From Deltaproteobacteria bacterium (lineage in GTDB: Bacteria > Desulfobacterota > GWC2-55-46 > DRME01), in the NCBI GenBank assembly GCA_011375175.1, contig DRME01000080.1, positions 1 through 50,514 on the forward strand: a stretch of DNA of 50,514 bases, in the 5' to 3' direction. Shown here one piece after another: positions 24,500-32,292 of this stretch. Under the pieces are notes generated by a model. It did no database searches. It was not told where the DNA came from and was given only the letters and a program-made list of their open reading frames with translations. Numbering within the stretch: position 1 is the stretch's first letter; every line of letters begins with the position of its first letter. The translations under genes and the position numbers were made by a program.

Positions 24500-25943
24500 C
24501 GGTGACGAGGGTTTTTATTATTTCTTCCATGGCTGCGGCCCTTGATCCCTTTACGAGCACCGTGTCTCCCTCTTTCAGTATGGCCTTCAGGGAGCGTGCG
24601 GCCTCCCTTTTCGACGCAAAGGGGTGGAGCGCGGTCTTGCGTCCCGCCGACGCTGCTCCTTCCATGACCTGGGCGGCGTAGTCGCCGACGGCCACCACCA
24701 CGTCTATGCCGAGGTCCGCCGCCGCGGCGCCCACCTCTCTGTGGGCCGTCTCGGCCTCGTCGCCGAGGTCGAGCATCTCGCCCATGACGGCGACCTTCCT
24801 GCCTTTCGAGGCGGAGAGGGCCCGCAAGGCCTCGACGACGGATTCGGGGTTTGCGTTGTACGTATCGTCCAGTATGGTGAGCCCGCCGCTTCGCACGATG
24901 CGCATCCTCGCTCCCTCTGGGACGAAGCCGTCGAGCCCCGTCTCTATCTCGCCGGCCGTCGCTCCCAGCGCGAGGGCGGCGGCCGCGGCGGCAGCGCCGT
25001 TTGCGGCGTTGCACACCCAGGGCGAGGGGAAACGCACCCGCGCCGCGGTCCCCCTCACGTCGTAGACGACGCTGAGCGAAAAGCCATCGACCTCGACGTC
25101 CCGTACCGTCACGTCGGCCTTCCCCGGACCTGGAGAAGGGCGGAAGGTTATCCTCTCGCCCCTGAGCGCGCCGCGGCCGAGAAGGTCCTTCTCCATGCGC
25201 GCTATCCACGGGTCGTCGATGTTCACCACCCTCACGCCTCCGGTTCCGAGCGAGGCGAAGAGGCTTGTCTTGGCCCTGGCCACACCCTCTACCGAGCCGA
25301 GCCCGCCCACGTGGCCCCGGCCTATGTTGGTTATCACCGCAACGTCGGGCGCGGCTATCTCGGCGAGCCTCTCCATCTCGCCGGGCAGGCTTATGCCGAG
25401 CTCGACGACACAGGCCTCGTGCCGGGGGCTCAGGTCGAGCAGGGTAAGGGGCAGCCCTATGAGGTTGTTCCTGTTGCCCTCGGTCCTGTGGACCCGGCGT
25501 CCCGCCGAGAGGATCACGGCCGTCATGTCCTTGGTCGTCGTCTTGCCGGCCGAGCCGGTGACGGTGATCACCGGCAGCCCGTGAAGCGACCTCACGTAAC
25601 GGGCCGTATCTCCGAGGGCCCGGAGCGTGTCGTCCACCACGAGAAGGGCCGTCCCCGGCGGCAGATCAAGGTGCCGGCTCGCCACCACGCCGATAGCCCC
25701 GCGCTTTACCGCCTCGGCGGCGAAGTCGTGGCCGTCGAAGTTCCCGCCCCTGAGGGCGAAGAAGAGCTCTCCCGGGCTGATGCGCCGCGTGTCGGTCGAA
25801 AAGCCTCTGACCGCCGTCTGCCGGCGTCCGCTCACCGCGGCGTCCATTGCGGCGGCGAGCTCGTCGATCGAGTAGGTCCGGGGCCGCGGGCGGACGGCTC
25901 CGCCGCTTCCCGGTGGCGAAGGCTGGCCGCTTACGGTGGCCAC
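24486..25943 (-). CDS. murF: UDP-N-acetylmuramoyl-tripeptide--D-alanyl-D-alanine ligase MurF
   Basis: Mur ligase (EC 6.3.2.10) attaching D-Ala-D-Ala to complete the pentapeptide precursor. About 485 aa. Motifs are GFSTDTRRISPGELFFALRG near the N-terminus, the P-loop TVTGSAGKTTTKDM, EGNRNNLIGLPLTLL, ELGISLPGEM and DDTYNANPESV. The GTG at 25943 is preferred: GGGGAG lies 9 nt upstream and it follows the murE stop by 4 nt. An ATG at 25976 would overlap murE. The final residues DSD and the TGA come from the terminal repeat of a family A element, so the native 3' end seems to have been replaced or trimmed. Confidence 0.95.
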   Translation of the reverse strand: MATVSGQPSPPGSGGAVRPRPRTYSIDELAAAMDAAVSGRRQTAVRGFSTDTRRISPGELFFALRGGNFDGHDFAAEAVKRGAIGVVASRHLDLPPGTALLVVDDTLRALGDTARYVRSLHGLPVITVTGSAGKTTTKDMTAVILSAGRRVHRTEGNRNNLIGLPLTLLDLSPRHEACVVELGISLPGEMERLAEIAAPDVAVITNIGRGHVGGLGSVEGVARAKTSLFASLGTGGVRVVNIDDPWIARMEKDLLGRGALRGERITFRPSPGPGKADVTVRDVEVDGFSLSVVYDVRGTAARVRFPSPWVCNAANGAAAAAAALALGATAGEIETGLDGFVPEGARMRIVRSGGLTILDDTYNANPESVVEALRALSASKGRKVAVMGEMLDLGDEAETAHREVGAAAADLGIDVVVAVGDYAAQVMEGAASAGRKTALHPFASKREAARSLKAILKEGDTVLVKGSRAAAMEEIIKTLVTEDSD

Positions 25944-25947
25944 GGCC

Positions 25948-27465
25948 TCATCTCCCCGTCGCGGCCGCGCCTTCACCGTAGAGTTCGAGGACGGCCTCTT
26001 CGATGACGGCCCTGTCGCTGAAGGGGGTCTTGCGCCCGCCCTTTGTCTGCTGGTACTCCTCGTGGCCCTTGCCGGCGACGAGCACCGTATCGCCCTTCGC
26101 CGCCGCGGCCACGGCGCGCCTTATGGCCTCGGCCCTGTCGGCTGCGACCATGTAGCCCCTTCGGGCCTCGAGGTCGTCGGCGGCGAGCTTTTCAAGCCCC
26201 TTCACACCGGCCTCTATCTCGGCTGTTATCTCCAGCGGGTCCTCGTCGCGGGGGTTGTCGGAGGTGATGATGACGAGGTCCGAGAGCCGCGAGGCCGCCT
26301 CGCCCATGGGCGCCCGCTTGCCCCTGTCGCGGTTTCCGCCGCAGCCGAAGACCGTTATGATCCGTCCTTTCGTGAGGGGACGCACCGCCTTGAGCGCCCT
26401 TTCCAGGGCATCGGCCGTATGGGCGTAATCGACGAGCACACGGAATGGGAGGCTTTCGCCGCCTACGGCCTCGAGCCTGCCCGGCACCCTCGAAAGTCCT
26501 CTTACGCCGGCCTCGACGGCCTCCCTCTCTATGCCGAGCAGCGCGGCCGCCGCCACGGCGGCCAGTATGTTCATCAGGTTGAACTCGCCAAGAAGAGGTG
26601 AACTCACTTGCACCTTTCCGGCCGGTGTTGCGACGACGGCCTCTATGCCCGACGCCGTGACGGCGCGCTCCAGGGGGCGGACCCCGCCTTCTTCGCCGAG
26701 ACCGTATGTCAGGGCCCCGGGCAGCCGCCTTGCAAGCCTTGCGCCCCAGGGGTCGTCGATGTTGACGGCCGCCCGCGCCGGGTCGGCCAGGAGCTCTGTG
26801 AAGAGCCTGCTCTTCGCCTCGAAGTAGGCGGCCATCTCCCCGTGGTAGTCGAGGTGGTCGCGGCTCAGGTTGGTGAAGACCGCGACGCCGAAGCTCAGGG
26901 AGTCCACGCGGCGCTGGTCGAGGCCGTGGGAAGAGACCTCCATGACGCAGTGCGTAACCCCCGCGTCGACCATCTCGGCGAGCATGCGCTGGAGTTGCGG
27001 GGCCTGGGGCGTGGTCATGATCGACCGGCGGCTCGTGCCCCCGCAGCTTGTGCGCACCGTGCCCACGAGGCCGGTCTTCCTGCCCGAGGCCTTGAGTATG
27101 GACTCGATGAGATAGGTCGTCGTCGTCTTGCCGTTTGTGCCCGTCACGCCCACCAGCGTGAGCCTGTCTCCGGGGCGGCCGTGGAAGCGGGCCGAGATCC
27201 GCGCAAGGGCGGCCCTCACGTCGGGGACTATCACCTGCGCAATGTCCACGTTGCCGATTGGAGCCTCGGCGAGGATGGCCGCCGCCCCCTCTGCCGCCGC
27301 CCGGGCGGCGAAGTCGGCGCCGTCGGCCTTTGTCCCCGGCAGTGCCGCAAAGAGCGCCGACTGGAGCCCGCCTTCGCGCGTGTCGCAGCATATGCCGCCG
27401 ATCTCCGGGTTCGCGGCGTTCACCAGCTCGCACTCCATGCCTTCTATGAGCTTCTCAAGGCGCAT
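25948..27465 (-). CDS. murE: UDP-N-acetylmuramoyl-tripeptide synthetase MurE (DAP-type)
   Basis: Mur ligase (EC 6.3.2.13) adding the third stem residue. 505 aa. Motifs are the P-loop GVTGTNGKTTTTYLIE, MEVSSHGLDQRRVD, FTNLSRDHLDYHG, VDYAHTADALE and DNPRDEDP, the DNPR box that selects meso-diaminopimelate rather than lysine. ATG at 27465 is 53 nt after ftsI. Predicts a standard Gram-negative A1-gamma peptidoglycan. Confidence 0.97.
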   Translation of the reverse strand: MRLEKLIEGMECELVNAANPEIGGICCDTREGGLQSALFAALPGTKADGADFAARAAAEGAAAILAEAPIGNVDIAQVIVPDVRAALARISARFHGRPGDRLTLVGVTGTNGKTTTTYLIESILKASGRKTGLVGTVRTSCGGTSRRSIMTTPQAPQLQRMLAEMVDAGVTHCVMEVSSHGLDQRRVDSLSFGVAVFTNLSRDHLDYHGEMAAYFEAKSRLFTELLADPARAAVNIDDPWGARLARRLPGALTYGLGEEGGVRPLERAVTASGIEAVVATPAGKVQVSSPLLGEFNLMNILAAVAAAALLGIEREAVEAGVRGLSRVPGRLEAVGGESLPFRVLVDYAHTADALERALKAVRPLTKGRIITVFGCGGNRDRGKRAPMGEAASRLSDLVIITSDNPRDEDPLEITAEIEAGVKGLEKLAADDLEARRGYMVAADRAEAIRRAVAAAAKGDTVLVAGKGHEEYQQTKGGRKTPFSDRAVIEEAVLELYGEGAAATGR

Positions 27466-27518
27466 CGTTTCTCAACCTCTGAAAGGGCCTCGAAAGGGGC
27501 CGGTGAGCCCGGCCGCTC

Positions 27519-29468
27519 TCACCTGAAGGTAACCGTCACCGGACCCTCGCCGGAGAGCGGTGCGCCCGGCGGCGGGAGCTGTGTTACGGCCCTGCCGCTT
27601 CCGCGCAGCTCAAGGCGCACGCCGAGCCGTTCCGATTCCCTGAGGGCCATGCGCATGGTCTTGCCCCTGAAGTCGGGCACCACCCTTTCTCCGTCCTCTC
27701 CCTGGAAGCGGACCTCGTAGCGGCGGTCGCGGCGGGTGTCGCCCCCTGCTGCGGTGAGGGCCGCTGTCCGTATCGCCGCCTTCGCCTCCGTCTCGGGAAA
27801 GACGCCCAGGTAGGCGAGGCTCTGCGAGGCGATCTCCCGGAAGACCGGCGCGGCCACGCTGCCGCCGAATATCGTCTCCTGCGGCTCGTCTATGGCCACC
27901 ACCACGGCGAGCCGCGGCGCCCGGGCGGGCACGAAGCCTATGAACGAGGCCACGTAGGCGTCGTCGCGGTAGCCGCCCCTTTCAAGGTCGGGCTTCTGTG
28001 CCGTTCCGGTCTTGCCCGCCACTTCGAAGCCCTCTATGGCGGCCAGCGTGCCCGTGCCGCCCGGCCTGGTCACGCCGACGAGTATCTCGGCGACCTTGCG
28101 GGCCGTCGCCTCGGAGACGACCCTGCGCCTCACCCTCGGCGCCGTCGAGCGCACCACGCGGCCGTCGCGGTCGCGCAGGGCCTTGACGATGAGCGGCTCC
28201 ATGAGGTAGCCGCCGTTGGCCAGCGCCGAGACGGCGGCGGCCATCTGCAGGGCCGTCACCGATATGCCCTGGCCGAAGGATACGGTGTCCACCGTGACGG
28301 CCGACCACCGCCTGTAATGGCGCAGCATGCCGGCCGCCTCGCCGGGCAGCTCTATGCCCGTCTTCTCGCCGAAGCCGAAGCGGCGCAGGTAGCGGTAGAG
28401 CCGTCTGCCGCCGAGCATCTCTCCCACCTTGGCCGCCCCTATGTTGCTCGAAAACCTGATGACCTGCTCGAGCGAGAGCCAGCCGAAGCGCTTGAGGTCG
28501 TGAAAGACCCGGTCGGCCACGCGGTAGCGGCCGTTCTCGCAGTAAACGAGGTCGTGGGGCCCCATGACCCCTTCTTCGAGTACGGCGGCGAGCAGAAAGG
28601 GTTTCAGTATGGAGCCGGGCTCGAAGATGTCCGTTACGGCGCGGTTTCTCCATCGGTCCGGGCCGTAGCCGCCGAAGTCGTTGGGGTCGAAGCCCGGCGA
28701 GGCGGCCATGGCGAGCACCTCTCCGGTGAAGGGGTCCATGACCACCGCCGTCGCCGCCTTCGCCCCGTAGCGCGACAGCGCATCGGCGAGGGCCTTTTCG
28801 GTGATGTACTGGACGGTCCTGTCCAGGGTCAGCACCAGGTCCAGTCCCGCGGTCCGCCCGCTCGCGCTCGTCAGAAGCGGTCTTCCGCGGGCGTCGCGCG
28901 AGCCGACGAGCCTTACCGGCGCTCCGCCGAGCGTGGAGTCGTGGTAGAGCTCTATGCCCTCGAGCCCCTTGGCGTCGACGCCGGTGAAGCCTATGACGTT
29001 TGCGCCGAGCCCACCGGCGGGGTAAAAGCGCCTGCTCTCCTTGCGCACGCCCACGCCGGGGAGCGAGGAGATGACCTCGAGGCTGCGGCGGTCGAGGTCC
29101 ACCTGGCGCTTGATCCATACGAACGGTCTCTCCGAATCGATAAGCCTTCTCACCCTGCGCCGCTCCATCGAGAGCAGTGAGGCCAGGGCCGCGGCTGTCC
29201 GTTCCCTCGACTCCACGAGCCGCGGGTGGACGTACACCGAGTCGACCCATATGCTCACGGCCAGCTCCTCGCCGTTACGGTCGTAGATGTCGCCGCGCTG
29301 GGGCTTGAGCTTGCTGGACCAAGTGTGCTGCGCCTGGGCGAGCCTGGCATATCTGCCTCCGTCTATGACCTGTATGCGCAGCGCCCTGAGAAAGACGGCG
29401 ACGAAGAAGAGGAAGAAGAGGCCGAGCGTGAAGAAGACGCGGTAGCGCAGGTATGGGGGGGCGCTCAT
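27519..29468 (-). CDS. ftsI: Septal penicillin-binding protein FtsI with C-terminal PASTA domain
   Basis: Class B PBP, the transpeptidase of septal peptidoglycan. 649 aa: N-terminal membrane anchor (about 11-30), dimerisation domain with QRGDIYDRNGEELA (57-70), transpeptidase domain with the active-site S286-I-L-K289 in EPGSILKPF, the SSN motif (340-342) and KTG (486-488, in GKTGTAQKP). Residues about 590-649 (RVVPDFRGKTMRMALRES...) form one PASTA repeat, as in Spo VD/FtsI proteins of several non-gamma groups. ATG overlaps the ftsL stop in ATGA. Confidence 0.96.
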   Translation of the reverse strand: MSAPPYLRYRVFFTLGLFFLFFVAVFLRALRIQVIDGGRYARLAQAQHTWSSKLKPQRGDIYDRNGEELAVSIWVDSVYVHPRLVESRERTAAALASLLSMERRRVRRLIDSERPFVWIKRQVDLDRRSLEVISSLPGVGVRKESRRFYPAGGLGANVIGFTGVDAKGLEGIELYHDSTLGGAPVRLVGSRDARGRPLLTSASGRTAGLDLVLTLDRTVQYITEKALADALSRYGAKAATAVVMDPFTGEVLAMAASPGFDPNDFGGYGPDRWRNRAVTDIFEPGSILKPFLLAAVLEEGVMGPHDLVYCENGRYRVADRVFHDLKRFGWLSLEQVIRFSSNIGAAKVGEMLGGRRLYRYLRRFGFGEKTGIELPGEAAGMLRHYRRWSAVTVDTVSFGQGISVTALQMAAAVSALANGGYLMEPLIVKALRDRDGRVVRSTAPRVRRRVVSEATARKVAEILVGVTRPGGTGTLAAIEGFEVAGKTGTAQKPDLERGGYRDDAYVASFIGFVPARAPRLAVVVAIDEPQETIFGGSVAAPVFREIASQSLAYLGVFPETEAKAAIRTAALTAAGGDTRRDRRYEVRFQGEDGERVVPDFRGKTMRMALRESERLGVRLELRGSGRAVTQLPPPGAPLSGEGPVTVTFR

Positions 29469-29809
29469 CTGACACGGATGATCTGCTCACCGGAGGGGTA
29501 GGCGAGACCGAGTTCCCCCGAGGCGATGCGCTCAATCCTTTCCGGCGACTTTAGCCTTGTCATCTCGAGCCGCAGCCGCCTGTTCGTCTCCTCGAGGCGT
29601 GTGGCGACCTGCGTGCCCTTCGTGATCTCATACCCTATATGGACGACCATGAGCCTGCACCAGAGGTAGACACAGGTGGCCGCCACGAGCAGAAAGGACG
29701 CCACCAGCGTTATGAGGAGGAAGTCCGTGTTCCTTATGCTTCTCCTGGTCTTTACGTCCTGGCGTCCGAGCACGCCGGGGGCGTGGGACCCTGTGGCGGC
29801 ATGAGCCAT
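29465..29809 (-). CDS. ftsL: Cell division protein FtsL
   Basis: 114-aa bitopic protein: short cytoplasmic tail, one membrane helix (about 29-50, FLLITLVASFLLVAATCVYL) and a periplasmic coiled-coil segment with LEETNRRLRLEMTRLKSPERIE, the FtsL/LeuA-zipper-like region. Part of the FtsQLB complex that activates FtsWI. The position between rsmH and ftsI supports the call, since sequence conservation in this family is weak. Confidence 0.9.
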   Translation of the reverse strand: MAHAATGSHAPGVLGRQDVKTRRSIRNTDFLLITLVASFLLVAATCVYLWCRLMVVHIGYEITKGTQVATRLEETNRRLRLEMTRLKSPERIERIASGELGLAYPSGEQIIRVR

Positions 29810-29860
29810 ATCGACCTCCCTGGGCCCGGTGGGCCTCCCCGCCTCGGGCGGCGGGTCTTC

Positions 29861-30811
29861 TCAAATCCTCTCAACGACCCGGAGCCTTGCGCTTCGCGCC
29901 CTCCGGTTGCTCTCCGTCTCGGCGGGCGAGGGTCTGCGCGCCCGCCGGCCCAGGAGCCTCGCAAGGGGGCTGCGCCCGCATGCGCAGCGCGGAAGGCCGG
30001 GCGGGCAGACGCACGGCGCGGCGAGCTCCCTCAACGTCCTCTTGACGATGCGGTCCTCCAGCGAGTGGAAGGCGATGACCGCGAGCCTTGCGCCGGGCCG
30101 AAGAAGCTGCGCTGCGTCGCGGATGGCCGCGTCGAGCCCTTCGAGCTCCCTGTTGACCGCTATCCTCAGGGCCTGGAAGGTCCTCGTCGCCGGGTCTATG
30201 GACCTGGGGCGAAGGCGCGCCGGCACGGCCTCCCTGACAACGGCGGCGAGCCTTCCGGTCGTCTCTATGGGTGCGCGCTCCCTCGCCCTGACAATGGCCC
30301 TCGCTATGGCGCGGGCCGCGCGCTCCTCGCCGAAGGCGCGTATGATCCTCTCAAGCTCCCCCTCGTCGGCGCCGTTGACGAGCTCCAGGGCCGAGAGGCC
30401 GCCCTCGCGGTCCATCCTCATGTCGAGCCTCTCGTCGCGGCGGAAGCTCATGCCCCGGCCCGGCTCGTCAAGCTGCATGGACGAGACACCGAGGTCGAGG
30501 ATCACGCCGTCGACGGCCTCGACGCCGCGCCCGGCCAGCACCGCCTTCATCTCCCTGAAATCCCCCTTTACGAGCTCGACCCTCGATCCGAAGCGCGCAA
30601 GCCTTCGGGCCGCGACGGCCAGGGCCGAGGCGTCGCGGTCCATGCCGAGAAGCCGCCCCTGCGGTCCGCTCGCCTCGAGCAGGGCCTCGGCGTGGCCGCC
30701 GGCCCCGACCGTGCCGTCCACGTAGAAGCCGCCGGGGCCACGGACCAGGAGCCCCGTCACCTCCCGGACCATGACCGGCCTGTGGGGGACGGCCTGGCCC
30801 GGCTCACCCAT
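29861..30811 (-). CDS. rsmH: 16S rRNA (cytosine1402-N4)-methyltransferase RsmH (MraW)
   Basis: SAM-dependent methyltransferase modifying C1402 of 16S rRNA (EC 2.1.1.199). 316 aa. HRPVMVREV near the start, SAM-binding VDGTVGAGGHAEALLE, DLGVSSMQLDEPGRGMSFR, TFQALRIAVNREL and IAFHSLEDRIVKR are all present. The ATG at 30811 is preferred to the GTG immediately before it, since GGGGGAGG then has a 5-nt spacer. Starts 12 nt after the mraZ stop. Confidence 0.96.
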   Translation of the reverse strand: MGEPGQAVPHRPVMVREVTGLLVRGPGGFYVDGTVGAGGHAEALLEASGPQGRLLGMDRDASALAVAARRLARFGSRVELVKGDFREMKAVLAGRGVEAVDGVILDLGVSSMQLDEPGRGMSFRRDERLDMRMDREGGLSALELVNGADEGELERIIRAFGEERAARAIARAIVRARERAPIETTGRLAAVVREAVPARLRPRSIDPATRTFQALRIAVNRELEGLDAAIRDAAQLLRPGARLAVIAFHSLEDRIVKRTLRELAAPCVCPPGLPRCACGRSPLARLLGRRARRPSPAETESNRRARSARLRVVERI

Positions 30812-30823
30812 CACGGCCTCCCC

Positions 30824-31258
30824 CTAAAAGGAGAGCCTGTCGAGCATGTCGCAGATCTCCTCCTGGGACTTGTTCTTCTCCCTCTCCTCCCAGAGCTCTT
30901 TACTCCATATCTCGAACTGCCTGAAGATGCCTATGATCATGACGTCCTTGTCGAGGCGGGCGTAGGAGCGCAGCGACTGGGGCACGAGTATCCTGCCGAG
31001 CTTGTCTATGGTGCAGTCGAAGGCGCTCGAATAGAAGTCTCGCAGGAACCTTCTCGTATCGCTCTTGAACTCGGAGAGACCGGCCATCCTCTCCTCGAGG
31101 ATGGTCCACTCCTTGTAGGGATATGCTATGAGGGCGCCGTCCAGTTGCGTGATGACGAGCTTGCTTTCACCGAGCTCGGCGAGGATCTCCCGGAACTTGG
31201 AAGGTATGCTGACTCTCCCCTTCGAGTCTATGGTATGTTCGTACCTGCCTCTGAACAT
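30824..31258 (-). CDS. mraZ: Transcriptional regulator MraZ
   Basis: 144-aa SpoVT/AbrB-like DNA-binding protein with two swapped-hairpin repeats: FRGRYEHTIDSKGRVSIPSKFR (2-23) and STAFDCTIDKLGRILVPQSLR-like segment (77-97; actual SSAFDCTIDKLG). In characterised bacteria MraZ binds direct repeats in its own promoter and represses the dcw cluster. First gene of the cluster; matching boxes are visible upstream at 31303-31317. Confidence 0.96.
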   Translation of the reverse strand: MFRGRYEHTIDSKGRVSIPSKFREILAELGESKLVITQLDGALIAYPYKEWTILEERMAGLSEFKSDTRRFLRDFYSSAFDCTIDKLGRILVPQSLRSYARLDKDVMIIGIFRQFEIWSKELWEEREKNKSQEEICDMLDRLSF

Positions 31259-31302
31259 CTATAAGCCCCGGGGATGGATTGGGGAGCAAGGGAGCCGCCG
31301 TA

Positions 31303-31317
31303 CCACTATTTTCCACT
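31303..31317 (-). promoter_or_regulatory. MraZ-box-like direct repeats
   Basis: On the minus strand AGTGG occurs at 31313-31317 and again at 31303-31307, exactly 10 bp apart, between the mraZ promoter and the start codon. MraZ operators are GTGG/TGGGA-type repeats with this spacing. A weaker GGTGA lies at 31326-31330. Confidence 0.6.
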
Positions 31318-31345
31318 TTATGCCTTCACCATGCCTTGTGGACTA

Positions 31346-31374
31346 ACTATATTCCTTATTTCCCGGCTTGTCAA
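31346..31374 (-). promoter_or_regulatory. Sigma70 promoter of the dcw cluster
   Basis: On the minus strand TTGACA (31369-31374) and TATAGT (31346-31351) are separated by 17 nt, a near-consensus promoter about 90 nt upstream of mraZ. Confidence 0.8.
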
Positions 31375-31445
31375 GGGAAATATGGGTCTCCCGGCCTATT
31401 GACAGACTGTGGATACTCTTCGTTTTTGTCTTACAGTGCGTTAGG

Positions 31446-31522
31446 TTACGGCAAGTTCCCCCGGGATCGGTCCTTTGCCGTAAAGATAAAAAAAGTAACC
31501 CCGCAAGGATTGTTACCGTAAA
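31446..31522. promoter_or_regulatory. Repeated TTACSGYAA-type motif upstream of the dcw promoter
   Basis: TTACGGCAA (31446-31454) and TTGCCGTAA (31475-31483) form a 9-bp inverted repeat, and TTACCGTAA occurs at about 31514-31522. The motif set lies in the 391-bp gap between mraZ and the DUF4124 gene. Function unknown; it could be a regulator site for an upstream promoter. The remainder of this gap shows no gene. Confidence 0.35.
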
Positions 31523-31595
31523 AAAGCTCACCGCGGGTCGGCGTGACTTATCCACCGTCTTTCAACATCGCCCGGCCTCCGGTCCCTTCGAAAGC

Positions 31596-31625
31596 AAAAC
31601 GGCCGCCGCACTTCGTGCGGCGGCC
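31596..31625 (-). terminator. Rho-independent terminator of the DUF4124 gene
   Basis: A perfect 11-bp stem (GGCCGCCGCAC / GTGCGGCGGCC, 31601-31625) with a 3-nt loop, followed on the minus strand by GTTTTGCTTT. Located 25 nt after the stop codon. Confidence 0.85.
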
Positions 31626-31649
31626 GGAACGAAGAGGCTCTCCGTGCCT

Positions 31650-32183
31650 TCACTCGCCCCTTATCCTCCTCGGCACCCCCAGGGCCCGCGCCTTTCTCAC
31701 CAGCCTGTCGAGCTCCTCCCTGTAGGCTTTCAGGGTCTTCCTGTCGGCCGGGAGCTCGGCCTTGTACTTCTCGTAACGCCTTATGTACTCGTCGCTGAAT
31801 ATCTGACCGAAGCGCCGGCCGCTCTCAAAGGCCTCCACGAAGCGCTCCTTCTCCCTTATGCTCGACTCCAGGCCGGCGATCTCCTCCCTCTTCTGCCTGA
31901 AGAGGTCCTCCCACCAGCCGAGCGGCTGTCCGCCGTAGAGCCTTTCCTTTTCTTCTTCCTCTTCCGCCGGCGGCCTCCGTTGCGGCGCCGCGGGCCTGGC
32001 GGGCTTCTCCGGGGGAGGCGAGCTCTCCATCACCTCGGCCTTGCCGCGATACTCCTGCGGCACCTTGTGGAGGTCGTCCGTAATGTGCACAACCCCCTCT
32101 TCATCGACCCACCGGTATATCTCGGCCCGGGCAGAACCCGCGGGCAGCGCCAAGACCAGCAGACAGGCGATCAGAACCTTCAT
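31650..32183 (-). CDS. Secreted DUF4124-domain protein
   Basis: 177 aa. Signal peptide (MKVLIACLLVLALPAGSARA), then the DUF4124 core EIYRWVDEEGVVHITDDLHKVP (21-42), a Pro/Glu-rich linker (about 52-80) and a long charged helical tail (about 90-170) likely to form a coiled coil. ATG at 32183 has GGGAGAG 6 nt upstream. Such proteins are periplasmic and of unknown function. Followed by a strong terminator, and preceded by a short family A element that separates it from comEC. Confidence 0.85.
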   Translation of the reverse strand: MKVLIACLLVLALPAGSARAEIYRWVDEEGVVHITDDLHKVPQEYRGKAEVMESSPPPEKPARPAAPQRRPPAEEEEEKERLYGGQPLGWWEDLFRQKREEIAGLESSIREKERFVEAFESGRRFGQIFSDEYIRRYEKYKAELPADRKTLKAYREELDRLVRKARALGVPRRIRGE

Positions 32184-32202
32184 GGGACGCTCTCCCGTTT
32201 TT

Positions 32203-32276
32203 TCACCGGGGGAACCGTGGGCCTATGGCCCTTCTACAGAAAGTTTCCCCCAGGGCGATTAATCGGAATTTCCTCA
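32203..32276. repeat. Family A element, short form
   Basis: Contains CGGGGGAACCGTGGGCCTAT, CTACAGAAAGTTTCCCCCAG and the right terminal repeat ATTAATCGGAATTTCC. The left terminal repeat is not recognisable. Lies between comEC (stop at 32293) and the DUF4124 gene. Confidence 0.75.
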
Positions 32277-32292
32277 GAGTTTTCATAATACT

